Origin: Cucumis sativus
Taxonomy: Eukaryota > Streptophyta > Magnoliopsida > Cucurbitales > Cucurbitaceae
Assembly: GCF_000004075.3 (NCBI RefSeq)
Contig: NC_026657.2
Coordinates: forward strand, 30,660,408 to 30,724,407
Length of the DNA stretch: 64,000 nucleotides
Direction: 5' to 3'
Position 1 is the stretch's first letter; every line of letters begins with the position of its first letter. Positions 43,901 to 55,948 of the stretch are shown piece by piece. The position numbers and the translations under genes are program-made. Below the pieces are notes generated by a model. The model saw nothing but the letters and a program-made list of their open reading frames with translations, was not told where the DNA came from and made no database searches.

Positions 43901-45650
43901 GATCACAGCTGTCAAATACAAGATACTAATTAATTAATTAAATAATTCAAATGCAAAATTAATACTTTATGCAAATGGATACTAAATATTATAGTGCCAA
44001 ATAATTACAAAATGCTAATTAAAATGGATACTAAATATTATAGTGCCAAATACTCTATCCTTTCAAATTCTTCCCAAGAAAAATCCTCCTCTTTCTGTAG
44101 GGAAGTGGAAGAGTGGGAAGGTGGGAGAAAGTGAGAGAGCGGTAGAAAGTGGGTGAATGGAAATGTCATGAAACAAAATAAAAACAAAAATAGGTGATGG
44201 TTGAGAAAAATAAAAAGAGAAAACAACTTTTTATTTTATTTTAATTATGTTTTTGTTTTTCAAAGCATAAATTTAAATTCAAATATTTTTATAACAAAAT
44301 AAGGTATCTATTCTCACCATACGTGTTTTAATTTTAATATAGATAATAAAATATACTTTATTTTATCATATTAATTAAGTTGTCATTGAAGACTATGATT
44401 ATTGTCGCTAAATATGGAAGATTTTCAAATAATAAAGATGGAAAATAAGATCATAAAAAAGTTTGGACAACTGAAAATGTATACTATCATATTTAAAACA
44501 AGTGGCAAATAGTGCCAAAGATGGACCTAACACAAAAAGCCAACCAACCATTTTCAAACTCCATGCTCATAATTTCCAAATCATATATCAGAGAGATAAA
44601 TAAAAACAATTTAATAAACACCTCAAACTTTGTTCATTATTTTGAGAACTAATCTGCCTAATTTCTTAATACTTTAAATTTAATTCATTGATTTGGATTT
44701 TTCTCGTTTCTTTTCTTGTGAATCATGATATAGTTGTAAATACATGTTAATTAATACTTTACTATTTATTAAAATTTATCCTTTAAATTAGAAAATTTAT
44801 AAAAACTAACAATCTTAATTATAAAATATAACCAAGTTTTAGAGTTTTAGATTTTATTACTAGTTACTAATTGCACTTGGCAAGTCACTCAAACTCTCTA
44901 AGCTCTCTTCTAAGTTATTCAATTTAATTGATTATAGCTTATTTTTAAGTAAAAAAATCACTAATCTAAAGAAAAAAAAGGAATTTACCCAAAATAAAAG
45001 TCAATCTTATATTTAATAAAATGTTACATTTAATTAACATTAGATATCGATATACAAAGTTTAGAAAATATTACTATATATATAAATGGAGTTTGGAAAA
45101 AATATGTATAAACAAAAGATAACATTATTCGATTTTAATGTTGATTCATGTGTAAGCAAGCATGGATTACTATAACTACTTGAAATTAACATGTTGGAAC
45201 TAGAAAATTATAGTTAAGCAGGGACGATCTCAATCCAAACATCATTTCAAGTAATTTTTTATTATCATATTTTTTCTTTTTTATAATAAACATAACTTTA
45301 TATTTTTTTTTCACTATCCATCTTGTATGAAACGTTATAATTACTGACATGCCAACTAAGGAATGTAATATTTGGTAAGTTATTTCTTAATTGACAAGTA
45401 GTTTGATACTGTCCAATAAACTTAGTTTAACTTCTCTATCTAAACGTAGGAGATCCAATCATTCTCTATATAATAATTATTATTATTATTGTATTTTGAA
45501 AAATGAAAAATTGGAAAAATTAAAGTATATTAATAGTTGCAAAAACTTTCAAAAAAGTGTTAAAATTGGACAAATAATTGTAGAAATTGAATACTTGAAT
45601 GATAAAAATTGAATCTACATATATTGAATTTACAAGTTTATATAAGTTTG
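37936..45650. other. Gene-poor AT-rich DNA between MDAR and the IQM gene
   Basis: The first 300 bp are the likely MDAR 3' UTR and downstream flank. The rest shows no exon or RNA gene I can support; ORFs up to 87 aa are low-complexity and biased to Phe/Leu/Ile. Repeats include a short TA run near 41360-41375 and the ATTAATT-rich repeat at 43740-44055. Confidence 0.6.
43740..44055. repeat. Degenerate repeat of GCCAAATAATTAA / ATGCTAATTAATTAA units
   Basis: Words such as TGCCAAATAATTAA, GTCAAATAATTAA, GATGCTAATTAATTAA and GATACTAATTAATTAA alternate across about 300 bp. At the right end a 31-bp piece (AATGGATACTAAATATTATA and following GTGCCAAATA) is repeated exactly with a 49-bp period (about 43974-44003 and 44023-44052). 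Confidence 0.75.
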
Positions 45651-45706
45651 AATGCCTAGTTTTTTGAAGTTGAATTTTTAATAGTTGAAAGTTGGATAAA
45701 TTTACC

Positions 45707-45713
45707 TATAAAA
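45707..45713 (+). promoter_or_regulatory. TATA box of the IQM gene
   Basis: TATAAAA in the context ACCTATAAAAGAGAG lies 160 bp upstream of the start codon, followed by a pyrimidine-rich leader at 45790-45825, consistent with a transcription start near 45740. Confidence 0.6.
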
Positions 45714-45873
45714 GAGAGTTGGATACCCCATCCACATGTTTAAATTGTAATACACATCGACTTCCATAAATAATCTTCAAAATTTTATTCTTTACTCACA
45801 TCCTCTTCTTCCTCCTCTCTGTCAGAAAATTTTAGAGTCCTCTGAGTCCTGTTTTCACACACAAACTAAGTTG

Positions 45874-48800
45874 ATGGAGGTTCACTCTCAGCCCCTTTCC
45901 ACATCCTTGAACCACACTTCATTTCCACACTCTCTCAACTCTTCTGCCATTTACGATCCTCCTTCTGAGAATCATCAATCCTCTTCCTCCGGCAACTCTC
46001 CGGTCATCGGTACTTCAGAAAGTGACGCCTTCGAAATGCCTTTCTCATCCGACGGCGACCCCTTACCGACCCAAATGGTCAACAGAGATGGTGGCGATGA
46101 CCTGGGGCTCGCGGCATTGAAGCTGCAGAAAATGTACAGGAGCTACCGGACCCGACGACTGTTGGAGGATTCTGCTGATCCTCCTTCTGAGAATCATCAA
46201 TCCTCTTCCTCCGGTGAGTCTCCGGTCATTGCTACTTCAGAAAGTGACGCCTTCGAAATGCCTTTCTCATCCGACGGCGACCCCTTACCGACCCAAATGA
46301 TCAACAGAGATGGTGGCGATGACGTCAACACAGCACTGCAGCTCTCGGCAGTGAAGCTGCAGAAAGTGTACAGGAGCTACCGGACCCGACGACTGTTGGC
46401 GGATTCCGCCGTCGTAGCTGAAGAGCTCTGGTAAAAGAAAAATTGATTTCAATTTTTACTTTCTAGTTATGTTTTCTTTTTTCTAACTGAAAATTAGTTC
46501 ATAGAAATTTGAATTTTCTGATGGCCGTGAATTTTTTTTTTGAAGGTGGCTTGCGTTAGACTACGCTAGATTGAATCACAGTACGATTTCTTTCTTCAAT
46601 TACTTGAAACCTGAAACGGCTGCTTCCCGCTGGAACCGAATCACTATGAATGCTTCGAAGGTGAGATTTGTGAGCTTTTTATTACTTCACATTTATGGAT
46701 TTGGAAAGGGGTTCTGATGGAATAATTTGAAGTTGTTTTGGTAGGTGGGAAAAGGGTTGTCAAAGGATGCTAAAGCTCAGAAACTTGCTTTTCAGCATTG
46801 GATCGAAGCTGTAAGTGGAAGCTTAGTTGGAAAATCTCAAGAACAATATTGGGTTTTAATATGTTGCTTTTTTTCTTTTTCCTGTTCAGATTGATCCTAG
46901 ACATAGATACGGGCATAGTTTGCATCTTTACTATGAAGAATGGTGTAAAGCTAAAGCTGGTCAGCCATTTTTCTACTGGTAACGGCTTTTGTTCTAATGT
47001 TTCATTCTGTAGGATCTTTGTCTTTCTTTTGATATTTTTCTGAAATATTCCTGGGTTCTGAATGGTAACTTTGAAAAGTTTTGGGTTTCATATTCTATTT
47101 AGTTCTTAAACTTTTGCTAAGTATCATCATTTATTTTGATCCTCATGTTTCGTATGTTAATGATGGTTACATTTTGCACATGAATAAGTTTCCTACAAAA
47201 ATTGCTGACACTTCGGTTTGGCTAGTTTGTTTGTATCTTACACACTCTTGCACTTGCTGGATACATATCAAACATTTATTACTGCAATTGATTTGTTAGA
47301 GACTAATTGTACAGAGTCAAAGTAGGTACAACAATTGTTAGACATGTACACTCGTTTAAGTATACTAAATGTAATAGACACATGTGACAAAAATAAAATT
47401 TGAGAGCAGATATATCAAAATAATTTTTAAAGCATATAAATACCCAAACACATTAACATTTGAATTTCCATTATTGTATTAACCTGATGTGTATTTTTAA
47501 AATTCTATATTTTAGAATATAATGTGTCAGTCATGTATATTATATCCGTGTTCTATATATATGTTTGGCACATGGGGTGTTCTGATTATATAAAGTAGTC
47601 TTTGAGTATGTGTAACTTGTGTTTGGTCTGTGGGTTTTGTAAAGGTTTTTATGATGCAAAATAAAAGTTGGATTTCATAAGCCCAAGTTCATATCACATA
47701 GTTTTATGCAGCACAGGGATTTCAAAAACCAAACTCGACCTGCACTAAGTAAACTCATAGGTGCGCCGGCGAACACCTTTTAACTCTTAAGATTCTTGTT
47801 AAAAGAAATTCAAGGAATAAAAGTCTTAAGAGGAGGTTTTTACAGTGGCTAGATATGTAAATCAACACATTTGATTTGAAAGTAGAAGATCATAGGATTT
47901 TAAACTAAAGTTTTATTCACTTATGGAATACGGTGGCTAGACATGTAAGCTTGCACATTTGATATGTTCAACTAGAATTTGATTTGAAAATTGATCGACT
48001 ACCTAGAATTTGGATTCGAACTTTCTATCTTCTTGGCTTTCATCTCCTTGAAGTTGCAACTTTATTGACATAACTATTTGAAAACCTTGTCTTAATTGCT
48101 GTAACATGCATGAAAACTTACAAAACTTGCGGTGAATAATGTATGATTTTCATTCATGGTGCAAATAAATTACTGTTGAACTAGGCTCACTTTGATTTAT
48201 CGTGATTTACTTCTACTGAACTTAAATTTACGTCTCATTGCCAAAGGGAGTTTCTTCAAATCCTCACAACTTATCTGAACTTTTTTTGTTATTCAAACAT
48301 TGCAGGCTTGATGTTGGAGAAGGAAAAGATGTTGACCTTAAAGAATGCCCAAGATCGAAACTCCGGCAGCAAACTATCAAGTATCTTGGACCTGTATGTC
48401 GCCTATTGATTAATATTTGAAGCAGTTTCAAGTCAAAACTCATTTTGACAGAAAATGATTTCGATTTTTGATGCACAGTCTATAAAGTTTCCAACCCAGT
48501 TTAAATTTCATCCTAACATGGTTTCTTTCATGGTGCCCTTTTCACTTATTAATATCAGCAAGAGCGAGAACACTATGAATACGTCGTTGTCGATGGGAAA
48601 ATTGTCCATAAACAAAGTGGAACTTTCCTTGATACAAAGCGAGGACCAAAAGGAACGAAGTGGATATTTGTAATGAGCACTTTGAAGAGGCTTTATGCTG
48701 GTGAGGTAAGGATGCAACCTTGAAACATAGTCCTCATTGTTGTACTCTTCTAGTTCTACTTATTTAATTACCTAAGGCACAACTCCATTTCAACCGTAAA

Positions 48801-49777
48801 CGGTAATACCAAAGTAACCGATTCACTGTCGTCATGTTTCAGAAAAAGAAAGGAGCTTTCCACCACTCAAGTTTCTTGGCAGGAGGAGCCACATTGGCTG
48901 CTGGGAGGCTAGAGGTAGATGATGGAGTTCTCAAGGTATGTGTGACGATCAACTTTTGATTGAATAAAAAAAAAATTGATTGAATCAAAGGCCGTTGGGG
49001 TTGGTAGTATTGGCTTAACTAGACCTTTTCGTTCTCTGATGGCTTTGATATCTTCAGGCCATCTCAGCATATAGTGGACATTACAAGCCTACCGATGACA
49101 ATCTCGACATCTTCTTGAAGTTCCTTGAGGAAAACGGTGTGGTTCTTAAGGATGTCGAGGTACTTACAACTTCTATGAAACAGCAAAACAAGCTGACATA
49201 CTACTCCTAGTTCTACATGATAAATGAAGTCATTTAAGTTCTGTTATGATCTCGTGGTCTTCAGGTAAATCGAGCAAATGACGATCTTGAAAGCTACGAT
49301 GACTTAAAGTCGGTCGGAGGAGGTCAAATGAAGGCCGATTTCATGAACAAACTAGAAGCACTTGACATCAAAACAATTGAGGAAGTTGGGGGAGCTGATA
49401 TTTCTTCAAAATCAGCTCAGATCTCCCAAGCCGGAGGCAAAACAGAATACAAAAGGACATTATCTGGTGGCCTAAAGAGCCCAAAAGCTGACGTACCGGA
49501 GAAGGCGATATTGAAGAGAATTAACTCAAAGAAGACAGTAAACTCTTATCAGTTAGGCCATCAACTTTTACTCAAATGGACAACTGGAGCAGGTCCGAGA
49601 ATCGGTTGTGTTGCCGACTACCCAGTTGAGCTACGAGTACAGGCATTGGAGCTTGTTAACCTATCTCCAAGGACTCCTCCTACTCCGCCGGATTGGAAGA
49701 GGATGGTAGCTTTCCCAACCCCAACGACCCCAACAGCAAAGGATATCTTCAATGCTGATGATAGTTTTAACTTTTGA
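45874..49777 (+). CDS. IQM-family (IQ motif-containing, calmodulin-binding) protein, 9 exons, 589 aa
   Basis: Plant-specific IQM protein expected to bind calmodulin in a Ca2+-independent way. Exons: 45874-46430, 46546-46660, 46745-46810, 46890-46978, 48306-48393, 48559-48705, 48843-48935, 49058-49159, 49265-49777 (1770 bp, no frame break). The conserved IQM core follows the IQ motif: [122 protein letters not shown]. Unusually, residues 28-101 are repeated at 102-179, so there are two IQ motifs, [11 protein letters not shown] at 84-94 and [11 protein letters not shown] at 162-172. The ATG at 45874 is the first in-frame ATG. The C-terminal 170 residues (exon 9) are more variable and Pro/Thr-rich near the end. 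Confidence 0.93.
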
Positions 49778-50600
49778 AAATTGTTGTATCCTTGAATCAT
49801 TCCACCTTGTGGTGCTATGTAGCTATATATAAACAATCTACAATCAAGAACGTAATGCTTCAATCTTCATCATGTTCTGTCAACTGATCAATGTTAGTGT
49901 AAACTTATTGGAGCATCATCTTAGTATGTATAATTACAGCTGCTTCTTCTTTTGAGCAATAAATTCTTGTTTAGGATTTTTCTGAGGGTTTGTGTTTAAG
50001 TGTCTTCATAAGTTTTTCTTTCCCTTCTTTCAAGATGTGATGTGGGTGAAGATTCAAGCATCTTTATCTTTTGATTGATATGATCAAATGATTTATTTTA
50101 TTTTATAGGCATCATCCTACCGTCTACGTTCAAAGTAATTATATTTATTTGAAATTTTAAATTATTTCAACGTAATATTGTAATTTTTAAAATTCAAAAA
50201 TATTTTTAAGATTAAAATATTATTTAATACATGTATTTTTAGAGTTTGTTCGTATTTTTAAATATAACAAAATCAATAAAAAATATATAAAAAAATCATA
50301 TCCAGCACGCATAGAATAAAAAATTTATTATATTTTTGTACGAAGGTATATCTTAATAAAATTAGAAGTTTTTCTCTAATAAAATATTTTTGATCAATTT
50401 TCCTATTTACAAGAGTTTACTGTTTTATATATATACACAAAAATAAATATTATTGGTAGTAAAAGAAATTGTTGAGATGATTTATGGTGGTATAGTTGCC
50501 ACGTTGCAAAGGTTGCAGCTTTAATCTCTTTGTTCATATAGCCACCACCCTTCTAAAAAGAAGCACTTTTGTAATCCAAAACACAAATACATATATATAT
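49778..50600. other. Spacer between the IQM and bZIP genes
   Basis: About the first 100-200 bp is IQM 3' UTR. The rest is AT-rich with no supported gene; it leads into the promoter of the bZIP gene. Confidence 0.6.
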
Positions 50601-50663
50601 TCACACAAATGCGAAAAAGAAAAAGTGATTTTTTTATAAAAAATTTGTATAAGAAAATAGAAA

Positions 50664-50795
50664 GCCACGTGGATATTATATGGAGGAGCCACACACCGAC
50701 GCTTTCAGTGAACCCATGGTTCGTAGCCTACAATTCTTGTACGGCGGAAATGCCACGTGTAACTATTATACGAGCGCTGAATCCATTACGTGGCT
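50664..50795 (+). promoter_or_regulatory. Cluster of ACGT-core (G-box) motifs upstream of the bZIP gene
   Basis: CACGTG cores lie at 50666-50671 (GCCACGTGG) and 50754-50759 (GCCACGTGT), and an ACGTGG core at 50788-50793. They lie 98-225 bp before the proposed start codon, in the proximal promoter or early leader. ACGT cores are typical targets of bZIP factors, so feedback or abscisic-acid-type control is possible but unproven. Confidence 0.55.
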
Positions 50796-50890
50796 CTCAC
50801 TGATTCATGGAGACGCGCAAGCTTTCACTCATCATCCACACGCGCTCTCTTTCTCTTTCACTCTCTCCATTCTTCTACTTCTCCTCTGCT

Positions 50891-53800
50891 ATGGGTTCTC
50901 TTCCTCTTACTCTTATGGCGGCTTCTTCTTCCAAGTGCTCCGATGGGACCACTTCTTCTGGTTTGAGTTCTTCTTCTTCTTCTTCTTCCTCTTCTTCCTC
51001 TTCTTCCTCTATGTCCTCTTCTATGGCTAAGGCGGCGGATCAGATGGTTAAGGTTGAGATTGAGGCGGCGGAGGCTCTTGCTGGTTTGGCGGTTTTGGCT
51101 GTTAGAGAAACTGGAACTCAACCCTTCCAAACTAAATGGGGGATTAAAGGGAAAGGGAAACGAGCTAGGAAGGAGGTTAAGACCGAATCGCCTACTTCTG
51201 GCTTTGCCGACTCTTTGCCTGCTCGTGCGGATCTGGACCTTCGGATTGAGGTTATTCTCTCTACTCTTTTTTTTCTTCTTTCTTTCTTTTGGTGTTGCTA
51301 GGTTTTTTATTGCATTTTGTTGAAATTCAAAATGAGGGGCCGGTTTTTTATTTTGTGTTTTTAGATGGGGAATTAAAATTTTTACTTGTCTCGTTTGTGG
51401 CATTGGAAATTGAGTAGGGGTGTTCTTAACTGAGCCGTCGGTAATTGAACGAGGAGGAATCACTCGTTTGGTTATGTTTTTTCTAAATTGGGATGGCTTC
51501 TAAGGCAATACCATGGAATGCTGGCCTCTTTGGTTTCCATTCACTATGTAATCTTCAAATGTGTTTGCCTGGCGGTTTGTTAACTTCACATTTCTGTCCT
51601 TTGGTTTTAGATTCCAAGGACTAGGATTCGCATTGGTGATGCTTATCTCTGAAGTGTGGAGTGGAATTAAGAATGTGGAGATTTTTTTGTCTTGGATTCT
51701 AAAACAAGTTGTGGGCCATTGCTAGATTAAGTGACACCATTTGCTAACTTGTGAAAGCACATTAAAAGTGAGTTATGTTTGGAAAAGAAATTCCCTCATA
51801 CAGTTGTTGAAACATTAACCCTTTTTTATCTAATCAACACACACGCCTACCTCGATTAATCTAACAGGATAACTCCTTTGTCTCTACAATATTTGGGTAT
51901 ATTTAATTGAAGGAAACTCGGTGAATATTAGACCCTTCAAGTTTTTTCTAAAAGACATTAGTATAATCTTCAAATTCTCGGTGGCTGGACTAGTAAAGGG
52001 GAGCGCTTGGCTTGTTGTTTTCAACATCTCCATTTCTTACTACAAGCCCGCTTGTTCCAAATTACATCCTGGTTTCCTTTTTTAAGACTTTGACTTGTGT
52101 CAAACTGCTAAACGAGTAAAGTTGAATTACTATGCTGCCCATGCACACTGTTTGATATTCAATGAGTTTTCTTGACAACCAAGTATGGTAGAGTCAAAAC
52201 AATTGTCTCATGAGAATTGGCATGGTGTACACAGTATTACTATGTTGTCCATTTGTTTTACCAAATTAGGTTCTGGTTTATGTTATTATGACTTATGTCA
52301 AACTGCTAAACAAGTAAAGTTGGTATTACTATGCTGCCCATGCGTGGTGTTTGATACTCTACAAGATTTCTTTGCAACAAAATATAGTAAAGTCAAACAA
52401 TTGTCTTGTGAGAACTGACATATGAACACTCGTTGATAATAAAAGAAAACAAGAATTACACCACTTTACACCACTTCTGCGGGCCTCGACAAACTACTTT
52501 TATTTGTAGCAGCAGGATAGAGGGGTGGTAAAACATCAACCATCAGAGAAAGAGTGTACTATTCAGTCCCAGCCTGAGCCAGAAACAACCGGAGAGGTGA
52601 CAAAGATGGACAAGGAGGCTGAATCGTCTAAAGTGAGTCCTGCATGTACTACAAGCTACCAGTTTTTTGGCTGCAGGAGGTCAAGGCGTACTCTAACTGA
52701 GGTTATGATTGCTAACATCTTCCTACACAGGTTTACTTACTTCGTTTCAAGCTTTTCATAAGCGACTTTCTTCTTCAGGCTGAAAAGGAAGAAAGGAGAA
52801 TACGAAGGATTTTAGCGAACAGAGAGTCAGCCCGGCAGACAATTCGGCGTAGGCAGGTTCATAGAATTTCTTCTTAAGATAAATTTTTGAGTTTTATTTT
52901 TCAAATTTTGTATCATATATTTAATATGTCTAGGACATCATTGTGATATTTTATCATGCAAATATGTTTATTGAAGATGAATGTTATTGAAAACCCTTCT
53001 TTCTTGTTTTCATTCTTTTGTTGGATGGATTTCTATATATTACTCTAAACCATCTGTGGATGTCTTTGGTAAACTTGTATGGTCACAGTAGAGAGGAGAC
53101 TTAGGCTCTAAACCAAGAATTTAACATTACTCTAATTCTAAACATGATAACTAATAAAAATGGTTGTCAAAATTAAATCTCTCTCTCTTGATTGCTATAC
53201 TGTTGGAAGTTATTTGTTCTTCAACTTGCTTGCTATACTTTTGGAAGTTATTTTTGTGATTAACCGTACACCATACTCATATTGTCAGTGCAATGTAACT
53301 GGTGTCGGCTTCTTCACAGTCCAACTTTAATCCTCAGTAACAAGTTCAAGGGAGATTAACATCCTTACTTGGTCTAGGGAAAGAAAATACCAGGTGTTTT
53401 TATTCTTCGACACCGTCAAGAAAGGGTTAACAATGTCAGTTAAGTGTGCCATTATGATTTAATTTATTACAAAGAAAGTAGTAGCTATAAGATTATTCTG
53501 AATCATTGCCTTACAAGTGAAGTGATCAAAGTCTCCATGAATGAATTGGTTGAATGGATATTTTTCACAGTTTTGTACTTGTCCGTGTTACATTGTTGCT
53601 TTATTCAAATTGCTTTTGCATTTAATGGCTCATTTTATTATGCAGGCTCTATGCGAGGAATTAACTAGAAAGGCTGCTGATCTGGCATGGGAAAATGAAA
53701 ATCTAAAGAGGGTAGGCATTCACGAAAATGATACTATTTTCTTCTCTACCCCCAAAACACCAAAAAAAAAAAAAAAAAAAAAACAAACAAAGGACCCATT

Positions 53801-54874
53801 TATATTCTTTTAACTTTTCTGTTTGTCATAATCTTTATTTACCTTCAACAATCAAGGAAAAGGAGGTGGCCCTGAAAGAGTACCAGTCCCTGGAGACTAC
53901 TAACAAGGAATTAAAGGAACAGGTAGGATGGGGTTGCATTTAAGAAGTGTGTGTGTGGTCATGGTCTTACGATATCTCCCAACAAATTCACTTGCTCGCT
54001 CGTTTGTGTCTAGTTGGCTGAAGCAGTAAAGCCGAAGGTGGAGGAGATCCCAGGAAACCATAGATCGTCTCATGTTCAGATGCCTCCTTTACCTACCAAC
54101 TGCCCTCTTTTCTTGTTTAGTCGCCTTCCATATTTCTGGCCATCTGTGGTTCAATCTACAAGTTCCTATCATGAACTACCCAATGTCGTCGTTGTCCCGT
54201 CAAGTATTAATCCTCCTGCTAATAATAATGCTTCTGTGTCTGGCTCTTCCCAGACACAAGAAAACTTTACGAATGGCACCGGCTCGAGAGCACCATTGTG
54301 CATATTACCACCTTATTCTTGGTTGTTACCTCATCATGATTTTAGGAACCAACAGAGTCCTCAAATCTGGTTTCCTGCTGGAAATGATCAAGAGGGTGTT
54401 TATTCGAAATCCCAAAATAGTGCTATTACTTCAAAAGATGTCCGTGCAGAAAGCAGACATTCTTCTTTGCCTTCAGCCGAAGAAGAAAACGAAGCTCCTG
54501 ACTTGAATGAAGCTCCCAGTTTAGATGAATCTTCAAATCCAAAGGATGATACTCAGAACACAGTTGGAGTAGCTGTGGAGGGATTCGATACCAATGCAAG
54601 AGCTCCAGTTAGAAAAGTGCTTTCTCCTGTAAGACTTGAATGTATTGAACCCAGTTCCGCTGCCACACTAGATAACTGGAACGAAGATGATCATGGTGTG
54701 TCATCAAGAACGTGTGATGATTTGTGTTATTTTGCAGAAAGAAGGCATGAACCAGAGGTAGTCCCTTGTAAGAAAACCGTAGATGCAATGGCCGCAACTG
54801 AGGCCAGGAGGAGGAGGAAAGAACTAACAAAGTTAAAGAACCTTTACGCCCGTCAATGCCGTATGCAATCTTGA
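50891..54874 (+). CDS. bZIP transcription factor with atypical basic region, 6 exons, 538 aa
   Basis: Exons: 50891-51250, 52516-52701, 52779-52856, 53646-53711, 53857-53922, 54014-54874 (1617 bp, no frame break). Basic region EERRIRRILANRESARQTIR starts at residue 187; Asn196 is followed after seven residues by Ile204 instead of the almost invariant Arg. The zipper has Leu at 214, 221, 228, 242 and 249 with Ala at 235, and the linker and zipper are split over exons 3-6. The N-terminus is Ser-rich (a run of 15 Ser near residue 27, coded by a TCT/TCC microsatellite). The C-terminal part is unordered, acidic in the middle (EEENEAPDLNEAPSLDESSN) and basic near its end (EARRRRKELTKLKN). I chose ATG 50891 (G at -3 and +4) over the upstream in-frame ATG at 50807, which would add 28 residues and has a weak context. 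Likely nuclear; target genes unknown. Confidence 0.88.
50964..51018 (+). repeat. TCT/TCC trinucleotide microsatellite coding poly-Ser
   Basis: A run of Ser codons, mostly TCT with TCC interspersed, in exon 1 of the bZIP gene. On the other strand it gives an Arg-rich 201 aa ORF (50858-51463), which is an artefact of the repeat. Confidence 0.9.
52025..52430. repeat. Diverged tandem duplication (about 198 bp) in bZIP intron 1
   Basis: TGTCAAACTGCTAAACGAGT at about 52098 recurs as TGTCAAACTGCTAAACAAGT at about 52296, followed in both copies by AAAGTTG, TATTACTATGCTGCCCATGC-like sequence, GTTTGATA and CAATTGTCT..TGAGAA. The copies are roughly 80% identical by eye, so the duplication is not recent. 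Confidence 0.8.
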
Positions 54875-55948
54875 TCCACATGGCCAGTTAGTTTGGCAAC
54901 AGTTTGCTGTCACACAGCAATCTTATGTGTTAAAGTCCTGTATTCCATTGGCTTTTGTTGCCAGAGGCAGGCCACAGAGCAATGAGACGTAGCCAGAGTT
55001 CTGACTTCACTTCAGCTTTCTTGTCCAGGCGTACATTGTGCATTCCAGAGCTCATAGCACATCAAGATCTTGGTGCTGGAGATAGGTAGTGGTAAAGATG
55101 ATTTAGGCACAATTTGCTTACAAATGAAATGAGAGAGGTACTAGGACTAAAACGCTGATTAGTTCAAAGAGCTTTGAATTGGATTTGGTAGGGCAACATA
55201 GAAGAGGAGGTAAGTGTAAGAATTTTGTATTTAAATATTTCTATGGTTACTTCGAAGACCCTTGTTATTGGGTTGGCTTACACTTCTTCAATGAAGTGAA
55301 GCATAAGAATGGAGTGTATGGAGATCTGTTAGTTACTTTATTAAGAAGCAAGGAACAGTTAGGGGGAAAAAAAATGTAAAAAGCCAAATGGAAATCTGAC
55401 ACTTCTCTAAAAAACTTGATCATGTATACTTCATACATATTATAATCATTGCCATAGTGACTTTAGGCTTTGGTTTCTTAAGATTTTAGTTTTTCAAAAT
55501 CAAGTTTATAAATAGAGTATACTAATTTAAAATATTTTGTTGGTAAACTAGCTTAAATGATTAAAATACTAGTGTTGAAAATATAATACTGATTTCACTC
55601 CTTTCATTAAGATGCAAACGATAGTTTACACTCAGTTTTCTTAAACTTAACCTAAATTATAGAATTTCTACGAAGGATTTGTATTCTATTATTGACTTGT
55701 AACATGAATTATATATTTTTACAATGAGCTAAGATGTTAATATTTGGGGTGCATTCAAGACTTGATAATATATAAGTTTTTGAATGTTTAATTCAAAAAG
55801 GAAAAAAAAAAAAAAAACAACCAATCTCATCCCAACAAAATTAATTTAATATTGACATTTACATAAAAACATCTAACAAAAGAAGATCTAAGACTTCTTA
55901 AAAAAAAAAATCTAAGACCAAAAACAAATATGAACAAATAAAGATGAA
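54875..55948. other. Convergent spacer between the bZIP and subtilase genes
   Basis: 54875 to about 55160 is GC-normal and probably the bZIP 3' UTR; the remainder is AT-rich with A runs at 55801-55817. No additional gene is supported. The 66 aa ORF at 55179-55379 has no recognisable similarity. Confidence 0.6.

Noticed and set aside
47081..47299. 72 aa ORF downstream of IQM exon 4
   Set aside because: It lies in intron 4, between a good donor at 46979 and acceptor before 48306, and is a hydrophobic AT-rich translation without similarity.
50858..51463. 201 aa Arg-rich ORF on the minus strand
   Set aside because: It is the antisense of bZIP exon 1; its Arg runs come from the reverse of the TCT/TCC Ser codons. 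The plus strand has the spliced bZIP reading frame.
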